A stretch of DNA of 7,192 nucleotides, from contig CAZYQW010000062.1 of assembly GCA_964649825.1 (NCBI GenBank), positions 1-7,192 of the forward strand, given 5' to 3'. This document shows, in pieces, positions 1 through 6,270 of the stretch. A model generated the notes under the pieces. That model was not told the DNA's origin. It ran no database searches and saw only the letters and a program-made list of their open reading frames with translations. Position 1 is the stretch's first letter; each line of letters starts with the position of its first letter. Origin of the DNA: CAZYQW01 sp964649825 (GTDB lineage Bacteria; Planctomycetota; B15-G4; JADJEK01). Made by a program: the position numbers and the translations under genes.

Positions 1-66
1 TTCTCCTCTCTGTTCATCGGCGGCGCGGTCGTTGCAGCGCTCTGGATGAACCGCAAGATCACATAG
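1..66 (+). CDS. C-terminal end of a membrane-associated protein (partial)
   Basis: The first frame of the window is open from base 1 to a TAG stop at 64-66 and gives 21 residues. They begin with a small hydrophobic stretch (SSLFIGGAVVAALWM) and end with a short basic tail, NRKIT. This looks like a last transmembrane helix followed by a positively charged cytoplasmic end. The rest of the gene lies upstream of the window, so the family cannot be named. Its stop overlaps the end of the convergent frameshifted gene (stop at 59-61 on the minus strand) by 8 bases, which suggests tight tail-to-tail packing or erosion of the intergenic space. It could also be a chance open stretch, but the hydrophobic-then-basic pattern and GC-rich third positions favour a real gene end. 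Confidence 0.5.
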   Translation, partial: FSSLFIGGAVVAALWMNRKIT

Positions 67-492
67 AGAATCGATTCGGCCCTCGGTTCCGCACTGCGAG
101 GGTCTTTCGCGCCGCCTCCCCCGCAGTTGCGGTGGACTTCCCCTGCCGATCCCACCGCGGCTCGCTGCACGCCGACCGGATCAGGCGCTCGGCGACATCG
201 AACTCCCCGGCGAGGATCTGCTCCTGAATCTCCGGCGACAGCAGGGTCAGGTTGACGATCTGCGTCAGCCGCGCGCGGGAGAGCCCGAGGTGTGCGGCGG
301 CTTCGGCGGCGTCCGCGATCTTGCCGTCGTCGATGAGGCGCTCGATGTGCTGGCCGAGGCGAGCATTCGGGCGAGGCGGGAGGGCTCGCTTGATGGCGGT
401 GTCGGTCGGCGGACGGCCGCGGACCGTCGCGTGCGCCCGGTCGGGCCCGTGTCGCGCGACGTGGGCGCATCGGTTTCGGTTGGTCGCGTCAT
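59..492 (-). pseudogene. Frameshifted ParB/KorB-like helix-turn-helix protein, recombinase-associated type
   Basis: The C-terminal two thirds read cleanly from about 357 down to the stop at 59-61. They contain the HTH-like segment AAHLGLSRARLTQIVNL, followed by LLSPEIQEQIL and a later AERLIRSACSEPRWDRQ. From memory this order matches small proteins encoded next to serine recombinases, which read roughly ARMLALA, then a helix, then VTRARLTQIMNLLLLAPDIQEEIL, then EPDW. The matching N-terminal piece (PSRLARMLA) is present but in a different frame: Met sits at 364-366, and the frames switch around 356-360. Restoring one base there would join ARMLA directly to LGQHIERLIDDG. With a start at 490-492 the repaired product is about 144 residues. 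The N-terminal part of the uninterrupted frame from 592 is Pro/Arg-rich and not family-like. No recombinase gene is visible upstream. A sequencing error is an alternative to true decay. Confidence 0.6.
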
Positions 493-614
493 CGGTGCCG
501 AAACCGGCTCGCCGCGGCCGCTTCGCCCCGTGCGCGCCCTGGGGCGGGTGCCCCGTCGGCGGTCGCGGTCTATCGTTTCTACAAGCTGCCACAGCGTTGA
601 CGTCGTCGATGGAC

Positions 615-782
615 TCCCTCGGCGTCCAGAGGCAGCAGCCCGAGATCGTCGACGAGGAGCAGGTAGCGGTCCGCTCGCTCCGCGTAGGCGCGCCGGGGAC
701 GAGAAGGCGCCTTCTTCAGCTCGAACTCGTCGACGATGTAGGGAAGCGGCAAGCCTTGGCCCGTCGTTTGCAGGTGGAGACA
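615..782 (-). pseudogene. Unrecognised coding-like remnant with a Walker-B-like motif
   Basis: On the minus strand this stretch reads like real protein, with strongly GC-biased third codon positions. It includes LPLPYIVDEFELKKAP and then YLLLVDDLGLLPLDAEG. The second motif resembles the Walker B region of IstB-type transposition ATPases (typically DLLILDDLGYLPLD followed by EG), but no Walker A motif or other IstB landmark is visible. The similarity fades after DAEG, where the frame runs into an arginine-rich tail and a stop near 579. Upstream the frame runs into the katE 5' region without family-like sequence. I read it as a scrap of an older gene, perhaps from an insertion element. The assignment is weak. 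The rest of the 493-879 interval shows no other gene, only GC-rich antisense frames. Confidence 0.25.
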
Positions 783-828
783 CGCTGAGCCACGCAGGGT
801 CCGTGGACCAGCCACGCGCATGATCGTT

Positions 829-842
829 CCGTCACGTGACGG
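829..842. promoter_or_regulatory. Perfect 14-bp palindrome upstream of katE, candidate operator
   Basis: CCGTCACGTGACGG is its own reverse complement and ends 37 bases before the preferred katE ATG at 880. A second, imperfect dyad (GGTCC, two bases, GGACC) lies just upstream at 798-809. A dyad of this size placed directly before a catalase start is what a dimeric regulator site would look like. It does not match an OxyR or Fur consensus that I can recognise. A perfect 14-mer palindrome is expected somewhere in a GC-rich 7-kb window by chance about once, so its position is the main argument. Confidence 0.3.
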
Positions 843-879
843 CCAGCGCTCACGCATGGCGCTCCAAGCCGAGGCATCC

Positions 880-3072
880 ATGAGTTCATTCAAGAAGAGG
901 GCTTCCGCGGAGAGTTCGGGCCCACCGGAGAACTGTGCGTCACGCGACGAGCGCGACAGCAAGCAGGCCGACCTCGAACGCGCTCGCGAACGACCACACG
1001 CCGGGCAGGAACTCACGACGGACCAGGGCATCCCGATCCCGCATACGGACGACTCCCTCAAGGTTGGCGTTCGCGGGCCGACGCTTCTCGAAGACTTCCA
1101 CTTGCGGGAAAAGATCACCCGCTTCGATCACGAACGCATCCCCGAGCGAGTCGTGCATGCGAGAGGCTCAGGCGCGCACGGCTTCTTTCAGGTCTACGAG
1201 CCGCTCAGTGAGCTCACCTCCGCTGACTTCCTGAGCGACCCCTCCCTCCGGACGCCCGTGTTCGTCCGCTTCTCGACTGTCGTCGGCTCTCGCGGCTCGA
1301 CAGACCTCGCCCGTGACGTGCGTGGCTTTGCGACCAAGTTCTATACGCGGCAGGGGAACTTCGACCTCGTGGGCAACAACATGCCCGTGTTCTTCATCCA
1401 GGACGGGATCAAGTTCCCTGACCTCGTCCACGCCGTGAAGCCCGAGCCCCATAACGAGATACCGCAGGCCGCATCGGCGCACGACACGTTCTGGGACTTC
1501 GTCTCGCTCGTCCCGGAAACACTCCACATGGTCATGTGGGTGATGTCGGACCGCGCACTCCCCCGCAGCTATCGAATGATGGAGGGCTTCGGCGTTCATA
1601 CCTTCCGTCTCGTCAACGCGGCGGGCGCATCCGTGCTCTGCAAGTTCCACTGGCGTCCCCTGCTGGGGGCCCATTCGCTGCTGTGGGACGAAGCGCAGAA
1701 GATCTCCGGCAAGGACCCCGATTTCCATCGTCGCGACCTGTGGGACGCGATCGAGAGCGGCGCCTATCCCGAGTACGAGCTCGGCCTCCAGGTGGTCGAT
1801 GAGGCGGATCGGGAGGCGTTCGGATTCGATCTGCTGGATCCCACCAAGCTGCTTCCGGAAGAGGTCGTCCCAGTGCGACGCGTCGGAAAGCTCACGCTGG
1901 ATCGTAACCCCACCAACTTCTTCGCGGAGGTGGAGCAGGTCGCCTTCTGTATCGCGAACGTGGTGCCTGGCATTGACTTCACCGACGATCCGTTGCTGCA
2001 AGCTCGGCTGTTCTCCTACCTCGACACTCAACTCACCCGTTTGGGCGGGCCCAACTTCGCCGAGCTGCCGATCAACCGTCCGATCGCATCGGTGCGCAAC
2101 CATCAGCAGGATGGTTTCAGCCGGACGACGATCCCCACCGCTCGTGCTCTGTATCACCCCAACAGCATCGAGGGGAACGAGCCGCCGTTGGCCGAGCCGT
2201 CCACCGGCTTTCGACACTTCGCCGAACGTGTGAACGCATCGAAGACCCGGGAGCGCAGCGAGTCCTTCCTCGACCATTTCAGCCAGGCTCGGATGTTCCT
2301 CAACAGCCAGTCAGGTCCGGAGCGCGAGCATCTCATCAACGCGTGTCGTTTCGAGCTGGGCAAGGTGGAACGCCTCGCCATTCGTGAGCGAGTCATCGGC
2401 CTGTTCCAGCAGATCGATCCGGGCTTCGCGAAGGAAGTCGCGGCGGCCATCGGGGTCACGACTCCCGCGCCCACCGCGGTGGTGACTGACGCGGCTGCCC
2501 GTACACGAGACGGAAAGGCTCCCGTGAAGGCGTCCCCCGCGCTGAGCCTGGCCAATCAGCCCAAGCTGAGCATCAAGACGCGCAAGGTGGCCCTGCTTGC
2601 TCTCCCGGGCGTGAGTCAGGCGGAGACGGACGCGATCCGATCGGCGCTCTGTGGACAGGGAGCGATTGTCGAAGTCGTCTCGAGCGCGCTGGGTCCTCTC
2701 CTGTCCGATGAGGGGCGTCCGATCGATGTGGATCAGACATTCCTCACGACGGCCTCCGTCCTGTATGACGCTGTCGTCGTGCCGGGCGGGGAAGGCGCGG
2801 AGGGCTTGGCGCACCTCGCGGAGGCCATCCATTTCGTGCGCGAGTGCTTTGGTCACGCCAAGCCCATCGGGGTCACGAACGAGGGCGCTGCGCTCCTCAG
2901 CGCTGCCAGTCTTCCTGACCTCGAGCTTCGCCCCGACAAGCGCGGAGTCGCGACGGCTCAAGGTGTGGTGACGGGCCAGGGAGATGATCTGCTGCCCTTC
3001 ACCGCCGCGTTCGTCATCGCACTCCGCGAACACCGCCACTTCGACCGGAATCTGGCCGTGATCTGCGTCTAG
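880..3072 (+). CDS. katE: Large-subunit monofunctional catalase, HPII type
   Basis: This gene encodes a haem catalase that converts hydrogen peroxide to water and oxygen in the cytoplasm. The 730-residue product is close to E. coli HPII (753). Residues are numbered from the ATG at 880. The catalytic His is H93 in VVHARG, the distal Asn lies in GNN (166-167), and the proximal haem-ligand Tyr is Y380 in RLFSYLDTQLTRLGGPNF with R376 ahead of it. FFIQDGIKFPDLVHAVKPEP is the conserved core after the distal Asn. Residues from about 566 to 730 form the extra flavodoxin/DJ-1-like domain of large-subunit catalases (VVVPGG at 632-637). The usual nucleophile elbow reads GVTNEG with no Cys, so this domain is not expected to be catalytic. 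The HPII His392 position is Cys357 here. ATG 880 is preferred over in-frame ATGs at 820 and 856 because GAGG sits at 871-874. The ferritin-like gene follows after 37 nt, probably in the same operon. Confidence 0.96.
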   Translation: MSSFKKRASAESSGPPENCASRDERDSKQADLERARERPHAGQELTTDQGIPIPHTDDSLKVGVRGPTLLEDFHLREKITRFDHERIPERVVHARGSGAHGFFQVYEPLSELTSADFLSDPSLRTPVFVRFSTVVGSRGSTDLARDVRGFATKFYTRQGNFDLVGNNMPVFFIQDGIKFPDLVHAVKPEPHNEIPQAASAHDTFWDFVSLVPETLHMVMWVMSDRALPRSYRMMEGFGVHTFRLVNAAGASVLCKFHWRPLLGAHSLLWDEAQKISGKDPDFHRRDLWDAIESGAYPEYELGLQVVDEADREAFGFDLLDPTKLLPEEVVPVRRVGKLTLDRNPTNFFAEVEQVAFCIANVVPGIDFTDDPLLQARLFSYLDTQLTRLGGPNFAELPINRPIASVRNHQQDGFSRTTIPTARALYHPNSIEGNEPPLAEPSTGFRHFAERVNASKTRERSESFLDHFSQARMFLNSQSGPEREHLINACRFELGKVERLAIRERVIGLFQQIDPGFAKEVAAAIGVTTPAPTAVVTDAAARTRDGKAPVKASPALSLANQPKLSIKTRKVALLALPGVSQAETDAIRSALCGQGAIVEVVSSALGPLLSDEGRPIDVDQTFLTTASVLYDAVVVPGGEGAEGLAHLAEAIHFVRECFGHAKPIGVTNEGAALLSAASLPDLELRPDKRGVATAQGVVTGQGDDLLPFTAAFVIALREHRHFDRNLAVICV

Positions 3073-3109
3073 ACCGCTCCCCCCGTCTCCCGAAAGGAAT
3101 GAGTGACCC

Positions 3110-3745
3110 ATGGCGACATCCCAGAAGCGCGCGTCCACGCAGACGTCTTCTCCCGACCTGACTCCCGAGACCGACCTTGTGTATCAGGCGCTGGAGGCGG
3201 AGTTAGGTGGCGTCGAGATCTATACGACCGCCTTGACCTGCGTCCAGAACGATGAGCTTCGGGAGGAATGGGAGAAATACCTGGATGAGACGCAGACGCA
3301 CGTCGAGGTGGTGCGCAAGTTGTGCACCCGACTCGGTCTCGACCCGGACCGCGAAACGCCGAGCCGTCAGGTGGTGCGCACGATCGGCAAGGCCCTGGTC
3401 AAGGCCATGCAACTGGCCAAGGCCACTGCGAAACCCGCTGCCGCGCAGGTTGTGGCTGCGGAATGCGTGACCCTGGCTGAGACCAAGGATCACGGGAACT
3501 GGTCGCTCATCGGAAAGCTGGCCGAAGCTGCCTCCGGGAAGCAACGCGATGCGTTTCAGGAGGCCTACGACGAAGTCGAGAACGAGGAGGACGAGCACCT
3601 CTATCACAGCCGCGGGTGGGCCCGGGAACTTGCTCTGGAGGCGCTGAGCTTGCCGGCGCAACTGCCGCCCCCGGAAGAGGAGGAGGACGTGAAGACAGAG
3701 GAGGAAGCTGTCCAGGCCAAGCAGCGAAGCGAGGTCGACCGATAG
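3110..3745 (+). CDS. Ferritin-like four-helix protein downstream of catalase
   Basis: This gene encodes a 211-residue mostly helical protein with the acidic and His pattern of a ferritin-like/rubrerythrin-like di-metal fold. Candidate metal ligands occur once per helix: E31 or E36 in EAELGGVEIY, E60 with H64 in DETQTHVE, E118 with E124 and H128 in AAECVTLAETKDH, and E160 with H163 (EDEH) in the last long helix. The assignment of individual ligands is inferred from spacing. The last 25 residues are a Pro-then-Glu/Lys-rich, probably disordered tail. AAAGGA at 3093-3098 lies 11 nt before the ATG. The 37-nt gap to katE and lack of an obvious terminator between them suggest co-transcription. The likely role is iron storage or peroxide-linked iron oxidation during oxidative stress. 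A manganese-catalase-like or purely structural role cannot be excluded. I do not recognise a specific named family, and there is no signal peptide. Confidence 0.82.
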   Translation: MATSQKRASTQTSSPDLTPETDLVYQALEAELGGVEIYTTALTCVQNDELREEWEKYLDETQTHVEVVRKLCTRLGLDPDRETPSRQVVRTIGKALVKAMQLAKATAKPAAAQVVAAECVTLAETKDHGNWSLIGKLAEAASGKQRDAFQEAYDEVENEEDEHLYHSRGWARELALEALSLPAQLPPPEEEEDVKTEEEAVQAKQRSEVDR

Positions 3746-3861
3746 CCGTCGCGATGCACTGCCTCAGCTGCTTTGCACCCGCTGCGGCGACGAGAACCAT
3801 GAACCATAGGCGGTCCAAACGACCTCTGAACCCGTCCGGCGTCGAGTTGACAGGTCACACT

Positions 3862-3888
3862 CGCCGTCGAGAAGTCTCGTCGACGGCG
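3862..3888. terminator. Hairpin downstream of the catalase/ferritin unit, possible terminator
   Basis: CGCCGTCGA (3862-3870) and TCGACGGCG (3880-3888) form a perfect 9-bp stem with a 9-nt loop, 116 nt after the ferritin-like stop codon. There is no T tract after it, so it is not a classical intrinsic terminator. It may slow or stabilise the transcript end, or be incidental. The rest of 3746-3981 shows no gene that I can support. Confidence 0.3.
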
Positions 3889-3981
3889 GAGGAGGGGGTC
3901 GTTCGTCGGGCCTGAGCGTGATCGAAGCGCGTGAAGAGCGAGTCCTGTGGATTACCCCGATCGAATCTCGCGTCGCTAGCT

Positions 3982-4148
3982 CTAGCAGCCCGTGGTGAAA
4001 GTCATTGCGGCTGCGGCGGGCCCTCGCGACCGATCTCTTCGTTGCAGGATCCTCAACGTACAGCCAAGTACGCCTGCGATCCTGCGCCTCGACTTCGGTC
4101 GCGATGACCTCGCCTCGCTTCGAAAGCACTTTCACCACGGACTGCTAG
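3982..4148. mobile_element. MITE-like non-autonomous element, 167 bp, nearly palindromic
   Basis: The two ends are inverted repeats. Positions 3982-4002 match the reverse complement of 4128-4148 at 20 of 21 bases, and share the core CCGTGGTGAAAGT / ACTTTCACCACGG. Each end starts with CTAG (3982-3985 and 4145-4148), which could be a 4-bp palindromic target duplication outside 17-bp terminal repeats. Further inverted matches lie inside: TCGCGACCGA (4024-4033) with TCGGTCGCGA (4095-4104), GCAGGATC (4044-4051) with GATCCTGC (4078-4085), and CGTAC (4057-4061) with GTACG (4068-4072). All four pairs are centred within about one base of 4064.5, so the whole element folds back on itself. It has no transposase. 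CTAG-type targets are known for some IS5-related and IS1182-like elements, but I cannot assign a family. Its right end lies 24 nt before the AI-2E start codon and supplies the in-frame TAG upstream of that gene. Confidence 0.72.
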
Positions 4149-4172
4149 TGCCGGTCCCGTGGACTGAAGACC

Positions 4173-5540
4173 ATGACTTCGCCAAGCAGTCATCATGATC
4201 GGCATCTCTGGCAGTTCCGCTGGGTACGCGACCTGTTCGTCCTGGGCTTCGCCGCGTTCATGCTGTGGCTCGGCCATAGCATCGCGGTGGTCACGGTCCC
4301 GCTGTTGGTGGCGCTCATGGCGGCGTACCTGTTCGAGCCCCTCGTGGCGCGACTCGCACGCCGCGCCCCGTGGTTGGGACGTACCGGATCGGCCTTCACG
4401 CTGCTCGCCGCTCTCGTCCTCGCCGTCGCCGGCCTGGCGGCGCTCGTCGTCGTCCCGGTGAGCATCCAGGCCGTGGACATGGCGCGCGATGCGCCGCGCC
4501 AGTTGGCCCGCATCGAGGCCTATCTCACCTCCGAGAAACGTCCAGAGTGGCTGCGCAGCCGCATCGAGCCGCTACTGGAGCCCGTGGTCTCCGCGACGAA
4601 CGCAACCGAGGACGGGGTCGAGGAGGACACGGATCCGGCCGGGGCACAGGACGCGGACACGGACACGGCCGCCGTCGACGACGGCGATGACACGGTCGCC
4701 CGCACCGAGAACAACGAGGATGTGGAATCGGTCGCCGAGCCGGACGGGACTCCTGAAGCAGACGCAACCGATGCTCCCCAGGACGCCCTCGAGCCCCTCC
4801 AGGGTGTCCTCACCCGCATCGTGAGAGTGGTGGGAGGGACGGCCGAGGCCATCCTCGGCGTCGGCATGTTCATCGGAATCTTCCTGTTCGCCTTCGTGCC
4901 CTTGTCCGCGAGCTTTCCGGCGGTTGCACGCTGGTTGCGGCACCTTCTCCCTCCCGCCATGCGCAGCCAGGCCGCCCCCCTGCTGGCACGCATGGACGAG
5001 ATCGTCAGCGGTTTCGTCCGCGGTCGCCTGCTCACGGCCGCCATCCTCGGCGCGATCTACGCCACGGGATGGAGCCTGGTCGGCGTACCGTACGCCGCCG
5101 TGGTTGGCATCCTCACCGGAGTGGCGAGCCTGGTCCCGTACGGTGCAGCCCTCGGACTGCCGGCGACCTGGATCCTCGTCACCGCGGCTGCCATCGGCGC
5201 CGACGAACCGAGTCTCTACGCTGTCGAAGCCGGGGACGGCTTCGATCCCGTCTGGTGGCGCATCCTGCTCATCCCCGCGGCGGTCAGCACCGTCGCGCAA
5301 CTGCTCGAGGACTACGCGCTCAATCCGCTCATCCAGGGCAAGGCGACGCAACTCCATCCGCTGGTGATCATGCTCGCGATCATCGCCGGCGGATCGCTGC
5401 TGGGGCTCTACGGAATGCTCCTCGCGGTGCCGGTGGTGGCTTGCACGAAGGTGCTGCTGGACGCTGTGGTGGCTCCCGCCCTGCGGCGCTGGGCGGAACA
5501 CGCGAGCACGTCCGACGTCGACTCGGACTCGGGCGGCTGA
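4173..5540 (+). CDS. AI-2E/PerM family membrane transporter with an acidic insertion
   Basis: This gene encodes a 455-residue polytopic inner-membrane protein of the AI-2E (PerM, formerly UPF0118) family. Members export or exchange small molecules or ions; some are Na+/H+ antiporters, and the substrate here is unknown. Hydrophobic segments lie at about 19-56, 72-99, 220-245, 283-340, 362-377 and 395-425. Family hallmarks are GFVRGRLLTAAILGAIYATG, GVPYAAVVGILTG with LVPYG, and LNPLIQGKATQLHP followed by GGSLLGLYGMLLAVP. Family members are usually about 350 residues long. The excess is mainly a low-complexity Asp/Glu/Thr/Ala-rich stretch at about 143-207, in the soluble loop after the third hydrophobic segment. 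A shorter acidic insert (342-360) and an acidic Ser/Asp tail also occur. The start ATG 4173 has only a weak GAAGA upstream, but an in-frame TAG at 4146-4148 limits the choice. It is separated from the ferritin-like gene by 427 nt containing the palindromic element, so it is likely a separate transcription unit. Confidence 0.92.
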   Translation: MTSPSSHHDRHLWQFRWVRDLFVLGFAAFMLWLGHSIAVVTVPLLVALMAAYLFEPLVARLARRAPWLGRTGSAFTLLAALVLAVAGLAALVVVPVSIQAVDMARDAPRQLARIEAYLTSEKRPEWLRSRIEPLLEPVVSATNATEDGVEEDTDPAGAQDADTDTAAVDDGDDTVARTENNEDVESVAEPDGTPEADATDAPQDALEPLQGVLTRIVRVVGGTAEAILGVGMFIGIFLFAFVPLSASFPAVARWLRHLLPPAMRSQAAPLLARMDEIVSGFVRGRLLTAAILGAIYATGWSLVGVPYAAVVGILTGVASLVPYGAALGLPATWILVTAAAIGADEPSLYAVEAGDGFDPVWWRILLIPAAVSTVAQLLEDYALNPLIQGKATQLHPLVIMLAIIAGGSLLGLYGMLLAVPVVACTKVLLDAVVAPALRRWAEHASTSDVDSDSGG

Positions 5541-5631
5541 GCGCACCGTCCGGCGCCCGTGGCGAAGCGCGCTGGGCGCGAAGCGGCGGACATGCCGGTG
5601 ACAACGCGGACGGCGTGCAAGCGGACGGCCG

Positions 5632-6003
5632 TCACGGGAACGCGATTCGCGCGCCGTTCGTCACCGAGTAGCCCAGCGGCGCCGATGCGTCCGCGACGAA
5701 GCCCTGCAGCACGTACGTCCCCTGGAGGGTCGCCATCGGCAGTCCGGTGCCGAGAGTGACCGACGCGCCGCCCGGACCGAACCCGACCAGCGGGACGAAG
5801 AGGCCGCCGTTCGGCGGGCCGACGACGAGGTCGCATCCGCCCGGCAGTGGCGTGGCGATCTGGGTCGACCCGACGAGGAGGAGAGCGATCGTGGGACCGA
5901 CGGCGCCCGCGATCGTGACGAACGTCTGCTCGCCCGAGGTCGTGGTCGTGCCGTCGACGTGGATGAGCCCGTCGGCGTCGATGCGCCCGAACGTCGGCGA
6001 TCG
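5632..6003 (-). pseudogene. C-terminal fragment of a secreted protein, planctomycete-type C-terminal domain
   Basis: The minus strand is open from 6003 to a TGA at 5632-5634 and gives 123 residues with no start codon in the conserved part. The frame is closed upstream by a TGA at 6004-6006. The reading includes FGRIDADGLIHVDGTTTTSG, then GPTIALLLVGS, PLPGGCDLVVGPPNG, VTLGTGLPMATLQGTYVLQG and a final SAPLGYSVTNGARIAFP. From memory, this Gly/Thr-rich beta pattern, ending in a 'uncharged strand, Gly-Thr-Asn-Gly, short hydrophobic end' layout, is common at the C-terminus of large extracellular proteins in Planctomycetota. The N-terminal part of the gene is missing: at about 6000 the sequence changes to an unrelated fragment on the other strand. 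It lies tail-to-tail with the AI-2E gene, 91 nt apart. The family reading is an inference. That it is a 5'-truncated coding remnant is well supported by clean codon structure. Confidence 0.6.
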
Positions 6004-6248
6004 TCAACGCGATCTACCACCGTTCCTACGAGGAGCGCGAGCCGGTCGAGGTCCGCATCAGCCCCGAGGACCTGGTCGTGCTGAGCTTCCCCGGTCCGGA
6101 TCGCTCGGTGCGCATGGAGGACCTGCGCGCGGGCCGGGCCGTGAGCCGCCGTTACCGCAACCGGCGCATCGGCGAGTTCCTCAAGGAGCGAACGAGGTCT
6201 TGGAGTCAGTGGTCGTACGTCTTCTGGCGTCTTCGCATCCCTTCATGA
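5997..6248 (+). pseudogene. Internal fragment of a RecG-like/AlbA-type ATP-binding protein
   Basis: This plus-strand frame has no start codon in its conserved part. It reads AIVNAIYHRSYEEREPVEVR, then VVLSFPGPDRSV, then EDLRAGRAVSRRYRNRRIGE and FLKE (ending at 6188). This matches the second half of AlbA_2/GHKL-type 'RecG-like' transcriptional regulators. In these, an EAxxNAxxHRxY helix carries the ATP/Mg-binding Asn, a PG loop follows, and an RNxxIGEFLxE helix precedes a GxG lid. The lid that should follow is absent, because after 6188 the frame continues with Trp/Arg-rich non-family sequence to TGA at 6246-6248. The N-terminal AlbA-like domain is also absent, since the upstream DNA codes for a different remnant on the opposite strand. 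Only about 64 family-like residues survive, so no function is expected. Confidence 0.66.
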
Positions 6249-6270
6249 CCGCCCATCGTCGCGGGCGGTC
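6247..6270. terminator. Strong GC hairpin flanked by TTCATGA repeats
   Basis: GACCGCCC (6247-6254) pairs perfectly with GGGCGGTC (6263-6270) across an 8-nt loop. The heptamer TTCATGA occurs on both sides (6242-6248 and 6274-6280). Because TCATGA is itself palindromic, it extends the dyad with a four-base bulge. No T tract follows. It could work as a bidirectional terminator shielding the DUF2200 gene, or be the scar of a small element. Confidence 0.35.

Noticed and set aside
252..823. Two plus-strand open frames of about 178 codons over the HTH pseudogene
   Set aside because: They mirror the minus-strand coding signal and show Arg/Ala/Ser-rich composition without domains. The HTH motif is on the opposite strand.
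1168..2277. A 369-codon open frame on the minus strand opposite the catalase gene
   Set aside because: It lies entirely antisense to well-conserved catalase coding sequence and its translation (rich in Val, Gly, His, Arg) shows no family motif. Such long antisense frames are expected in GC-rich genes.
3992..4198. A 68-codon plus-strand frame overlapping the AI-2E start
   Set aside because: Most of it is the inside of the palindromic element, and a similar peptide is encoded on the other strand by symmetry, so there is no sign of independent coding selection.
4572..5546. A 324-codon minus-strand open frame opposite the AI-2E gene
   Set aside because: It is antisense to a clear membrane protein; the product is Arg/Gly/His/Asp-rich with no recognisable domain.
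5553..5579. GCGCCC...GGGCGC dyad just after the AI-2E stop as a terminator
   Set aside because: It has only six base pairs with a 15-nt loop and no T tract in a region rich in GCGC; chance is a sufficient explanation.
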